Assembly: GCF_019925205.1 (NCBI RefSeq)
Contig: NC_083562.1
Coordinates: 15,066,001 to 15,130,000 of the forward strand
From: Metopolophium dirhodum
Taxonomy: Eukaryota > Arthropoda > Insecta > Hemiptera > Aphididae
Length of the DNA: 64,000 bases
Direction: 5' to 3'
Of this stretch, positions 51,741 through 63,640 are shown one piece after another. Each line of letters begins with the position of its first letter. Position 1 is the first letter of the stretch. Under the pieces are notes generated by a model, which searched no databases, had not been told where the DNA came from, and worked only from the letters and a program-made list of their open reading frames with translations. A program made the position numbers and the translations under genes.

Positions 51741-54700
51741 CACGCGAACGTATTATAAGGGTCAACAAGTGATTATACCAAATGACCACTATACATACGC
51801 GTAGTATTACAACACACTCGCACAATTATACGAAAATATTGCATACATATATAATATTATATATCTACACGTGGTTGTGTATACATATATGTGTGCGCAA
51901 TGGTTAGGGCGAATAAAATACGAGTTATCGTTAGCGTACGCATTATAAATCGATTATTTAATAAAATACCAGGAATGTATTTGTGTGTGGATTTATCCAG
52001 ATGGATGAAAACAAAAAAAAAATGGAGATTACAATTATATTATATATTATATATTTTTTTAATACAACAACGTGGCTGACGGAGACGTGCAGGAGTGCCG
52101 TTCGGGTTTGGATAAATCATAAATGCATTCAAGCTCATTCAGCTCGTATATGTCTGTATATTCCTATACCGTAATTTAATGTTATAATTAATAATATTAC
52201 TAACCCACTCAAAAAACGTGTCATAAATTATGTCAATATTAGGAATACGATGGATGTTAGCGTGATTGTTTCCGGTTCAAAAATTTCGGCAGACATTGGA
52301 ATTATCTCATCGTTCATTCATTCAAAGTTCAAAATGCATAAAAAAAATTTAATTAAATTCACATTTTGTTTGAATCAACTTATTTTTAATTTTTACAATG
52401 GTTTATGTTTTTGATAACTTGATTTTATTCTGAAAATTAATTTTGCCTCAAAGCCCGTAAATTATTATGCTTCAATAGGAATATATAGGGTTAGAAAAAT
52501 TGAAATAATATTTCAAAAATTCGTTCCAAAATGAACGATTTTTTTGGACACATTTATTAGGTTGTCAAGAGTTGATAATTAATAAAACAATAAATAGTAA
52601 ATAGTAAAATATTGAAATTACGATAACTATTAAGTAATACTAATAAAGTTACAATATAAAAAATAAATGCAAATTTTAATACTGGATTTTTGTTTCCCTA
52701 CTATATTGAGTATCCTTTTTAATAAAAATTAAAGTGGTATAAATTTACATAGTAGGTACATAGTGTATACTAATGCGTTATGTTGGATGTGAAGGAAGGA
52801 CGTTATGTGAATTATATCCTTATTTGTTTCTACTGGTTCTAGGGCAATGGGAATTTGTTTTTTTATTACTTGAAAAACGTTAGTAACCTGATGGACTTAT
52901 TAACCCATTGTTTTCGATACTTAAAAACTTGAACGAAATATGTTAATTTAGAGAAAATTAACGAGTTCATGAACTTAGTTCAATGTTATACTTTATAGAC
53001 GTTGTTTAAATTCTAAATTAACTTTAAAATTTCGGTGGTGTATATTTATTATATACCTTCGTGAAAATATGATATATGCATGCATATTATAATACTATAA
53101 TACGTCTATACTTAACTCTATAACATAACTTATACTCTAAAATATAAAGGACGCAAATAAGAGGCGGTCGAGAGTGCAATATACCGAAAAGACGTAATGC
53201 ACCAACCCATCACAGTTTTTGAATAAAGGACCTAATTATACGCACTCTAGAAGCAGTTAAATGTACGCTCAAGTGCTTCATAAAGAAGGAGTTTAGGTTA
53301 ATATTTTATAATTATTTATGTATGTATGTATGTATAATGTATATACTTTATTAATTATAATATATTTTAAGTAGACAATAGTAAAACATTTTACGTTGTT
53401 ATTGCATATTATAATACCTACGTATACAATGGCCTAATTATTTCGTTGATGTAATGGTGAGGTATTTCCCCCCTGAAATGTTACTGCGTTTAAAACTCTC
53501 TAATTATGCCTCCTACTTCAGATATTGTTACATAACAAACTTAGGTTTTTTCTAGAATTCAAATACAATTGAAAATACTAGCCTTGATTCTTATACCTAC
53601 TGTTGAAAAGTATAATTTTAAATTATATTTATATTTATGTGGGTTGCATTTCCCCACGCAATCACATACCTAATATTTAAAATAATGTTAAATTATACGC
53701 GTTCTATATATTATGGTAAATGGTTTTCTATGATTTAAATACTTTTTGACAGCATATTATTGCTATTTAGTATTTCCTAATAATGAACCAAATACAATTT
53801 AAGTATACACATAATATTTAATATAATTTGTCATTTAATATAACTATGAACAAAAGAAGCATTGGCATAATACATTTTACGAAACCGATAAATTGTTATC
53901 AATTAGTGTTTATTAATTAATATGTAAAAACTTGTTTGGCAGTAACGAAAAGTTTTAATTTGTGTACTGAATATAATTATTTATTGTATTATTTAAACAG
54001 TATACTATCGTTAATGACGTGTTGTAATTATTAATTATTTTAACTGATTTATAATTTTAGTAATTGTGCATTACGTTTTATTCGATGTTGATCAGTAGGT
54101 AGTATAGGTACCTACAAACATTTATTCGAATAAAACTACTTTATTATCTTTATATCATCTATCCAGATAAATATGATTAGAATTGTATGTGAAATGAAAT
54201 AAACTCGTCTGGACAATTTAAATTATGTTATTTTTTAATTATTTTTCATTTAGATTAATTTATTTTTACTTTTAATTTAAATTTTTTTTATTTTTAGTAT
54301 CATCAAATAAAATATTACACTACTTCAGAAAATAAATTTGAGTATGGATTTTTATTTTTGTTATCACAGTAAATATTCAAATAATTCCAAGTTATGATAA
54401 ATAGTAGGTACATTATCATTAATCATTTATACGGTTTGTTATTATTTTACACGTGACTCTTGTATACTATATAGGCACGCTTCACATCAAACGCTCGCTG
54501 ATGAAAACGCACATACAACGCTTATCAAACGTGACTCTATTTCTGTCCACAACAGGTGTTGAATACGTAAAGCTACTCACATCTAAATATCGTAGATTTT
54601 CGTTTTGATTGCGTTTTGTAAGCACCTATTATTTAAACAGGAATTTCAAAACCATAGAAAAAAGCTACTTATAATTTTTAGTTTTAACAGTTTACTTAGG

Positions 54701-54950
54701 TTTACAAATAGTAGATAAGTATTGTTAGTAAATATGTGGATAAATACCTACAGTTCATAAATACAAATCACAATACGATGACTGATCATACTTCATACAT
54801 TTACCCTGTGAACTTCACAAGTTTGTATGGTTTTGTACCGGTATAAATGACTATATAGCTATACGCCTATACCTAATCATAATACTGTAGGTAATATACT
54901 TCTAATAATTATTACAATTATTATTATTATTATTGTCAGTGTGCGAATGT
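51741..54950. other. AT-rich intron sequence, little recognised
   Basis: The TATG microsatellite at 53316 is the main landmark. No exon or transposon end was supported. Confidence 0.5.
53316..53335. repeat. (TATG)n microsatellite
   Basis: About four to five units of the tetranucleotide TATG. Confidence 0.85.
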
Positions 54951-55290
54951 GCAATTTGCATTATAATATTACCCTTCAGTTTCCACGCCGAAATCATAGC
55001 ACAGCTTCTCTACTGTACGGATGACGAGCAAGCGGCCTATTATATTTGTCCAGTCGCCTCCGACACCCACAAACCGTCTGTATATCATCGATATTAATTA
55101 CCTAGCCCCATGGTTTGGTCGTGAATGCGACTCTAATAGTACCGTATAGTGTACGCAATAAATAATAAATACAATAAATACTTGTGCATAGCGTAGCGAC
55201 ACTAATTGCCCACAATATCTGTTTTTATTCGTTTATATATTATTTAATCGTAGCTCCGAGCTCGGAGCTCCATTTTGCTCCATTCAGACA
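54951..55290. promoter_or_regulatory. Small G+C-richer island with an 18-bp perfect palindrome
   Basis: The palindrome AGCTCCGAGCTCGGAGCT at 55252-55269 closes the island. Upstream sequence contains CCAGTCGCCTCCGACACCC. The function is inferred only. Confidence 0.3.
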
Positions 55291-57019
55291 AAGTATATTA
55301 TCATAACAACAGTTTGTATCAAATAGTCAAACAATTTATTATAATATTTGTATACACAAGTGTATATTTATATTTTTAATGTTTTTGTGTCTGTTTTTTG
55401 TGAAAAGTTTATTCATAATTTAGGCAACAATTCTTTCCGGCCAAAATACCGCACGCTGACTTTATTTGTGAGTAGGCCAAGTTAATGATTTTATATATTT
55501 TATTACCGATATTATTATACTGCACTGATGGCCTATCTATATATAGAAGGGATATATTATTATAATATTTATTAACTTGCTACAACAAAAGGTTCAAAAT
55601 ATTCATATTATTACTTTTATTTTTTAATTATTTCTAACTATATTGCCCAGTGCATTTTGATTTAAACAGAATGTATTGCACTAAATAATGCATAATAATA
55701 AACAATACATTATTGAAATAAAAATGTACAATAGTGGTTAACGTAAAGATTATACTGATGAATTATTGTATAAAAATATTATAATACAAATTGTGCACTG
55801 ATGAATAATAAATAATAATTCCTATAAATAGTTGTAATTGAGCAATGGGGATTCGATGCTTGTGAATTTCACGGAATAAATGCCGTATATAATAATAGTT
55901 TAGTATAATAATATGAATATCCAAGTAGGTATTATGATTTGTATTAATTTTATTCATCCACGTATTGAAAAATAATGTTTAACTAACAGCTATTTGTTTG
56001 AAAAATAAAATGAAGGACTAATAAATTGTTATTTACGTGCCACGCCTGCAATTCGAATGTGTTTGTTAGTCCTCTTCCAAACATTCACTATATACCTACC
56101 TAATCTGAGTCCATCGAAACCAATTTTGTACTGTAAGCTTTAATATTCAAGTGAATTAATTCATTATCTAAGTATATATTAAACTTAGGACTTAATTTTA
56201 GTTTTTTACAATATTTTATTTTTAAATACAATTTTATTGTAATAGTTATATTACATATAGGACATAAGTCATAATTCACTTAAAAATTAATCCGTTGTAA
56301 AAGTCAACGTACAAACACTGATAATTTTTTTTTACTTGAAGTATAGTATTATGACATTTCACTCAAATATTAAAGCTAACAAGACAAAATAATTGGTTCT
56401 CCAAAATGAATAAGTAAGTTTGTAAGATGGAAACAACAACGTGAGAACTCCTTAAGCTATTGACTTACCTCATAGTTATTCTTCTGGAGTTATGAGCACT
56501 CTAATTTAACAAGAACGTTTTAAATTTTGTTCAAAATTACATAATAATGAATAAATTAAAAAAAAAATAGTAAATAATAAATTTATCAATATTTCTGATA
56601 GACTTCCGGAAAGAGTAAAAAAAATGTTTTAATACAGATCAAAGAACATGGTAGAAACCGCAACTTTTTCATAATCATTGGTCCGTAGTATTTATATGAT
56701 TTATTGTATCTTTTTTTTCTTTTAATTGAAATTACTGGTAGTAATACATCGCTTATTTTTTTAGTTAAATAATACCAAAGTGTTACGATACTGGAGGAAG
56801 AATAATATATAATATACAATACTTAAGGAAAATGAAAAATTACAATTTTGAACACGTTAGATTGATACGTGCTTTAAGGAAGTAGTGCCAGTTCATGTAA
56901 ACTGAACAATATTATTATATAGTTACGTTTTCATACGCGTTGCATGCGAATTTTTATCAGTGCGTATAATATCGTGTTTCCACGTCTTTAAACGCCAAGT
57001 ATTAAAATAGACTGGTTAT
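55291..57019. other. AT-rich intron sequence, nothing recognised
   Basis: AT-rich up to the left target duplication of the LINE relic. No structure was recognised. Confidence 0.5.
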
Positions 57020-57030
57020 GTTTATTAGGT
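57020..57030 (+). repeat. Left target-site duplication of the R1-like LINE
   Basis: GTTTATTAGGT here matches GTTTATTACGT at 58950-58960 at 10 of 11 positions. The two copies bracket the LINE relic. Confidence 0.6.
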
Positions 57031-58949
57031 TTATAAAGGCGAAAAACCGGAGCTTATACTCGGTACTCTCAACAAGTGCCTTGCGGAGGGGTATTATCTG
57101 AGGGCTTGGAAGGTAGCCAAACTGGTGTTACTTCAAAAGGGAAACAAACCACTAAAGGACCGTGACCATATAAACCCATTTGTTGGATAAATACAATCGA
57201 CTAACTTTTCGAAAGAGTCATAAAGAAGAGGTTGGAAGTCCATCTTGAGTATACAGGGGGAACCAGTAATCGCCAGTTCGGATTTGCGAAAGACGATCAA
57301 TAGTAGATGCGATAACATTGGCAATGGATGTGGTGAACAAAGCAGGCAAATGCCCTCTGCGCAAGAGAGAGATATGCACCATGGTCTCTCTCGATGTAGC
57401 AAATGCTTTTGATACAGCTTCATGGGCCAGGATAGAGAAGGCCTTGATCTCCAAAAGAGTCCCATTGTATTTGGTCCGTATCCTGAGAAGCTACCTCAGC
57501 AACAGGTCACTTCTATACAGCAAATCAGAGCGACATGCAGTCGTCAGTGGCGTTTCTCAAGGCCAAGTCCTTGGACCAATGTTCTGGAACGTCATGTACG
57601 ATGACTTTCTGAAAACGAAGATGCCGCGAAACATGCAAGAAATATCCAGCTCAATCTTAATATTGCTTTTGCTGATGATGGTGCAATCCTGGCGACGAGA
57701 CACACTACCACTAATCTGGAAGAGGCTATGAATCTGTCTTTGGATATAGTTGCCAAATGGGTGGAATAGGCTATACATTACCAAAACGGAAGCAATCATG
57801 TTGACCACCAAGCGTGGCTATCAACCCCCCAGGTTCTTTTTGAAAGCGCCCAGCTCCATCCTAAAGAACATATACGATATCTGGGCATCGAACTGAGCAG
57901 CAAGCTTGGGTTTGGTAAACGTTTTGAGTGTGCAGCTGCAAAGGCCATGAAGACCGGTTTCTCGTTGGCAAGGTTAATGCTAAACACAGGAGGACCAAAA
58001 CAGAAGGAACGCCAACTTCTGATGTCCGTTGCCCAAAGCCAGCTGTTGTACGCAGCCCCGATCTCGACATCAGCTTTGGTAAAGAAATATAAGGGTGCTG
58101 TCGGGACCTCAACGACGGACGGCTATAAGAATAACATGCGCCTACGCAAGACGGAATCCACCAACGCGATACTAGTTGTGGCAGGTACACTGCCTTTGAA
58201 ACTGAGAAGTTCAAAACAGACAAAGCAAAGTGGCTTGGCCAAAACTCTTGTTAAAGCTGGTAACAAGAACGGATTCTATCCAAGAATAGAAGAGTGAATG
58301 GGGACAGCCCAAGACCCACCACTGGACAAGAAAACTGATCCCAATTCTGCAACCTTGGTAATGAGAACATACAGCGTTATCAACTACCACATCACCCAGT
58401 TTCTTAAGGTACATGGGTGCTTTGGAAGCTATTTGTTTAGTTTCAAGAAGCTGGACACCCCTGAGTGTCACGACTGTAAAGCACTAATCGATGATCCCGA
58501 TCATGCATTCTTCAATTGCGACCGCTGGTGGAGGCAACGAAGGGAGTTGGAAGTGAAGATCAATGCTGTTTTCACTCCTGAGGCCGGCAGTCAACAAGAT
58601 GATGGAGAGTAAAGAACACTGGGACACAATAAGTAGTTTCATAGAGCATATTCTGTCAACCAGGGAGGAAGAAGAGTGACAGCGTCAAGAAAGACCAACA
58701 CAGAATTAATTACTACTAGTAGATAAGGAACTTAATGTGACCCAAGGGTCAACTTTGAGGGAATAGAGCCTCTCATTTAGTGTAATTATTACTGTGTGAG
58801 GAGAACGTGAGTGGGAGAATGGCACGGTCCCTTATCATATATTTTTGTACTTTGAGTGTCAATAAATGGCACTCGGAAACTTGGGGGGAGGATCACCACA
58901 AGGAAAAGTTCCCTCCACGTGGTTATGAAGAGCACATGCACAAAAAACA
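57031..58949 (+). mobile_element. 5'-truncated non-LTR retrotransposon (R1-like LINE), degenerate
   Basis: A block of clearly higher G+C content and coding character carries reverse transcriptase remnants in several frames. It is flanked by GTTTATTAGGT (57020-57030) and GTTTATTACGT (58950-58960), an 11-bp target-site duplication with one mismatch, which sets the insertion limits. The 5' part of the element, including endonuclease and ORF1, is missing. After the last coding remnant comes a 3' UTR of about 330 bases ending in a short A-rich tail. The insertion lies sense to the host gene within intron 1, about 0.9 kb before exon 2. Clade assignment to R1-like is by eye from the RT and C-terminal motifs and is moderately secure. 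Confidence 0.8.
57038..58612 (+). pseudogene. Reverse transcriptase relic of the LINE at 57031-58949
   Basis: Fragments in order along the RT are as follows. At 57038-57190 there is a fragment with the WKVAKLVLLQKGNKP motif. At about 57190-57300 there is a fragment with RLEVHLEY and NRQFGFAK. At 57318-57610 there is the palm with SLDVANAFDTASW (first catalytic Asp) and SGVSQGQVLGP. After a frameshift, the FADD catalytic box is at 57668-57679. Another frame carries HIRYLGIELSSKLGF at about 57870-57915. A later frame (58298-58612) holds a CX2CX8HX4C zinc-knuckle-like motif starting at CHDC. Several frameshifts and stops (TAA at 57188, TAG near 57300 and about 57768, TGA) show that it cannot encode an active enzyme. 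It is a dead copy and should not be annotated as a host gene. Confidence 0.85.
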
Positions 58950-58960
58950 GTTTATTACGT
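58950..58960 (+). repeat. Right target-site duplication of the R1-like LINE
   Basis: This copy of the 11-bp duplication directly follows the A-rich end of the element. Confidence 0.6.
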
Positions 58961-59840
58961 ACCTATAGACCGTTGTTCATATATAATTTTCAAGCAGATC
59001 TGGCGTCTTTTGTAGTATACCAAACGATTAAAGTATTAAAAATTATGAACTCCTGAAAAGATTTACCATTTTTTTTTTAATTGAGTGACATCTAATTTTT
59101 ATCAAACTACCAGATCACGAAAAAATCACGATTTCATTTAAACATTGATCCTGACGATGCTGCTTATGTTTCTGCATGCATACCAACACAGTAATAATTG
59201 TTAAATCGTTTATTCAAATATACGTATATTATATTATAAAATAATAGTAACACAAAAATAAAAAACAATAATTATGAAATAATATATTTGTTTTTGTATG
59301 CCTTTAAAATTAAAAATATAAAAATATCTTCGTATTCTCTATATAAAAATTCAAATTTTCATCTTCGCCTGAATCTAGATAGTTCTATATAAAATTATCT
59401 TTATCTTATCTAGATATTTTTTTGTTATCTGTGGTCATCAATGATTTTATTAGAAATGTAATTAGTGTGTCCTTCAAGAAAAAAATTAAAACAGAGATAG
59501 TATGCTAAAATCCATTCATTATATTTTTACTATAATATTCTTATATCAGTTGGTAATTTATTATGAGTCTGATATTTTTAACGATCTTAAAATAATATTT
59601 GTTTTCACAAAATATTTCTCTACAACCAGACTGCACACAGAGTTCTACACGTATCTAAATGGTCCTTAACTTAATATTTTTAACTCACTACTAGCTTGTG
59701 TTGAGGTGAGCGAAGTGAGACAAATACAAAATAATGATTTTCTATACCTTTTTATTTTATTATTATTGTAAATCGATGGTAACAATAATTATATTTTATA
59801 CTAAAATTCAATAACTAATAACCATTAATTTTAATTTCAG
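58961..59840. other. AT-rich end of intron 1
   Basis: AT-rich sequence between the LINE relic and exon 2. Near the acceptor it carries a CTAAT branch-like motif at 59815-59819 and a T-rich tract. Confidence 0.55.
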
Positions 59841-59943
59841 ATGAATGCAATAATTCGCTGGGGATGGAGTCTGGTAAAATACTAGATTCAGACATAGTCT
59901 CTAGTTCTTCTTATGACTATGGAACTGGACCACAAAGAGGCCG
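59841..59943 (+). CDS. Ddr: Discoidin domain receptor, coding exon 2 (start of discoidin domain)
   Basis: This exon encodes the N-terminal edge of the discoidin (F5/8 type C) domain of a DDR-family receptor tyrosine kinase, the extracellular collagen-binding module. Read in phase 1, the peptide begins ECNNSLGMESGKI, continues LDSDIVSSSSYDYGTGPQ and ends RGR. It keeps the family features: the opening Cys, the LGMxxGxIxDSDI motif, the SSSSYD run and the GPQxxR turn. The acceptor is TTTTAATTTCAG with a branch-like CTAAT at 59815-59819. The donor CCG|GTAAGTG leaves phase 2 (CG, so the next codon completes Arg). Length and phases fit an internal exon. The next exon should continue with Leu and the conserved GGAWCP-type segment; I did not find it before the right edge. 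Other F5/8C proteins are less likely because of the LGMESG...SDI signature. The fragment alone does not separate DDR paralogues. Confidence 0.87.
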
Positions 59944-60510
59944 GTAAGTGATAATATTCAATTTCTTACAATATATTAAATATATAAAATAAATAAATAA
60001 TAATAATTTAGTAAAAAGTGTAAACCGTATCACAGACTAAGACAATGTGACTGTATTGTTCACTATATTTTGTAATAATATTATTAATAATATATTCTAT
60101 GCAAATGATGAAATCCATTCAACATTCAAATTACATTTGACTATTTTAGATTATCATAACCAACTTATCAATAAATAAATTAAAATTGTAAATATATAAT
60201 ATCATATCATATCATAAGTGGATATTTGTATATATAATACACATTTTCAAGTAATAGTTCAAGTTATGGTAGGTAATTAGACACATATTTGAGGGTTTTA
60301 ATATTGATACCAACAACAATTCTAATTATAGTATTATTTTGGAGAAAACAATTCCACATTTGTAATTAAATATTTTTTTCTTGTAATAAACTGTTTAGAA
60401 AATAACTTTTAAGAAGTTTTCTTTCAGTATTGTTTTGCAATATGTTTATACCAGGTGCCTACCTATATAATATAAGCTCCATGCACTGACAGTAAATTGT
60501 GTAAAATGTA

Positions 60511-60782
60511 GCTTACTTATTAGTTATTAACGGCGCATACTAGTTGGGCCCATATTCAAATTGCATATCAATTAGGTAAATTTTACTAGTTGGGTTCTGT
60601 GTTAAAAATCATACTGATTACTGCACCAGTTAGGTCACAGAAAAATAACATTTTCCTTGCTATTTTTACAGACTTAGGTTTGTACTTACCTGAACATATA
60701 GTTATTATATGGTATGGTTAAAAATATTTTTTTTTCTGATGTTTACAATTTGTTAATAGTAGTTAATAACTAATAAGTTAGG
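60511..60782. repeat. Inverted-repeat pair TTATTAGTTATTAAC (possible MITE)
   Basis: The 15-base word at 60517-60531 is perfectly inverted at 60763-60777, and the match extends to about 19 of 21 bases outward. The interior of about 230 bp contains CTAGTTGGG twice and a related CAGTTAGG. No target duplication is evident. Confidence 0.3.
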
Positions 60783-63319
60783 TTAAGTTGGGTTGAAATT
60801 TATAAGATACAGATTTAACTAATTTGTAGCAATTAATTTTTCTCGATATTTTTTCTGTCATTTTTCTTTCACGATTTAGATATACTACAGTTTCTTTTTC
60901 TTCCCTCTGGGCTTCTTGTTTTCATATAAACGTCGATTAGAATATTTTTAAAACGTGTTTAAATTGGAATATATTTGGGCGAGCAGAATAAAATATAGTA
61001 TTGCAGTGTGAATTCACATGCGTTTGTAGTTCTTATTTTACTAGGCGTAAATTCAGACCATGATTTTGGAGCAAAATTTGCGTCAGGATGAATATAATTT
61101 TTTAATAAAAATTCAATGGACTTTTATAATCGTTTGTCATCAGTCCCAATTTGCACTAAATTTTAGACTAAGACTATTTTTGCAGCCCTTATTATAGATG
61201 ATTTTTTATGTAAAAAATAACTGCTATATCATACAAAATCATTCACAAATATTAGTACGTTTTAAATTAAACTTAAGGTTTCATTTTCTCTGTAGATTAC
61301 TTATATGTAAATTTGTCAATATAATTAAATAGTTGAATTTATATTGTAAAACTAAATTAAATATTCTGGATAACATATTGTTATAACTATAATTGTCGTT
61401 GAAAACGTTTGAAATTAATTTTATTGTATAATGCACGTATCACATTAGGTATCGATCTGAACATTAATTGAATTTTCATGTATAGAAAATATTCGAAGTA
61501 TTATGTAAAAATATTAATATAATTGATACTATATCGCAATATATTTTTTTCTCAATAGAAATTACTTCAATCTGTTTTGATTATGTATTACAATAATATT
61601 TAAATATGCTTCTACTTTAGAATCTAAAGTAAAGAAAAAAAATTATTCTTTTGATCTTTGATTGTTTGTTGGTTATATTACATATTTTAAAAATACCTCG
61701 CGGGTATTAATTGAATATACCAGAATTATTGAATATTTTAAAAGTTTTAATTGGTTTATTTAAAAAACGGGTTCATGATAGTTCTTAGAAAAATACCATC
61801 TGTTTCGTAATATACACGTAATATTTATCCCCCCAATGGTTTATTGTAAAACACATTCTTTTCATAATATTTGTTAATTTTATTACATTCTCACCTATAT
61901 TTGTGGTGTATACTGCATGTGGTTTAATTAACACTCATTATTTCAACATTTTGTTTGAGGAAATGTTTATTGTAAACATATCCAGCAAATATCCATCAAA
62001 ACATTTTATATACATTGCATTTAAATATCAGTAACTATTGACCATATTTAAAATCAAAGTTATACGAGTGATGATAAAATATTAAAACATTGAAATATTT
62101 TATTTTATTAGTAACTTGTGTTTGTTAAGTTAAATATTATACTTCATTATATAAAAATAAATATTTGTATAAATTCTATAAATAAAAAAAGTTTTATGTT
62201 AATAATTAGTTTTTTTATAAACAAATAAAAATATTTCTATATTAAAAGAATATGTTTTTATTAATTTTATCAAACGTAAAATTGAATATTTTAATAATGA
62301 AAATTAATAAGCACTATTACATCCCCTTCAGTATTCAAAATAATTTCTCCTCCCTATAAAAAACATTTTATTCCGTATTTTATAATGCTTTCACTATACA
62401 GGATTTATTATTTAATCTTTCTATGTTTTTACTTCCCAAATTTATACGATAACCACTTTATGGACTAATTGCAACAAAAAGTATAAAATTAAATAAAAAT
62501 ACTATCTTTCGAGTTCAAAATATTTTGATATTTATTTACTATTTAGGTATGCAGAATTTTAGTAGGTATTTAAATATATTATTACACATAGTTCATAATA
62601 TAATTGTTAAAAAGAAAAACTATTTAATTCAACAAATTTTTTAACATTAGGGCCGTGTACTAGTGTTCTACATCACACAAAATCAAGAGACTAGAGAATA
62701 TTAATTGTAGAACTCAATGAAAATTAAAGCAAGTTTTGAAACTTTACTTAGTTAAAATAGTCGTTGATATTGAATATTGGTACCTTATACAATATAGTCA
62801 ATATACATAATTAGCTATAAACTTAATTGATTAATTTTTATTGCATAACAATTTTAAATTAGTTATTACTTTTTATTAGTATTATCGGTTTAATATATTA
62901 ATTATTTGAATTTATTGGAGTACAAAAATTACTAAAAATTGATTGAAAATATTTTATTTTTTACAATAGCAAAATATGGAATGTATGTAATATACGATTT
63001 CTATAATATTATCATTATTTAGAATTTAAACTGAAGAATTATTCAAAATCAAACGATTTTTAAACAAAAAATTTCGGGAACCTACGTATTTCAACGAGGT
63101 AAGGGGATGTGGTGGACAATTTTTAAGGAGTTTAAAAACAGGTGATTTTTAAATTGCAAGGATGCGGGTCATGTAAATGTGTGTGTAGTAAGTGATCATT
63201 AGTGTGTGTGAGTGTGACTGTGTGTAAAAGAAATAGTGGATCACGCTCACGCACGTACAAGTCACTACCTCGGCGTTTAGCGAGTGAACGGTAAACAATT
63301 TATGCTCATATTTGTATTT

Positions 63320-63640
63320 ACTTACACTTTGTCCATTCTACTGATGATGCGATTGTATTTCAAAAAACTGATCTGAGTTCGTTACAATGTCTACTTGAGA
63401 TCGATCAGTCCACATTTTAAGATTTCAGATTTTAATTCCGATGAATAATCAACGTTTAAAAATTCCTAAATTTTAAAATATTCAAATCAAATTTATAGGA
63501 GTTGGAGGGTGAAATTGGAAAAAGTGGACTGTCGGATCTTAAGCAGACATAATAACGAATTTTAAATCAGTTTTCAAAAATATTATCGCATTATATTACT
63601 ATAACATTGGACCACCAGTATGATAGACAAAGTATTAGTA
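63320..63640. repeat. Long imperfect inverted repeat with about 100-base arms
   Basis: The left arm is 63320-63418 and the right arm 63519-63640, with a loop of about 100 bases. The best block, 63380-63418 against 63519-63557, matches at about 32 of 39 positions when inverted. Outer matches include ACTTTGTC, ATGCGAT, AAAACTGAT and TTCGTT. The right arm has an extra 15-20 bases. Transcribed as intron RNA it could form a long hairpin. It may be a MITE or an inverted duplication; no terminal duplication was recognised. Confidence 0.6.

Larger units (their letters stand above)
7334..59840 (+). other. Intron 1 of Ddr (about 52.5 kb)
   Basis: The intron is inferred from the GTAAGTG donor at 7334 and the TTTCAG acceptor ending at 59840, with matching phase 1 on both sides. 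It contains all the transposon relics, microsatellites and G+C-richer islands listed between these positions. I found no additional in-frame coding exon in it, although a short alternative exon could be missed by eye. The long first intron separating the signal peptide from the first domain is a layout often seen in animal receptor genes with distributed enhancers (general knowledge). Confidence 0.65.
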
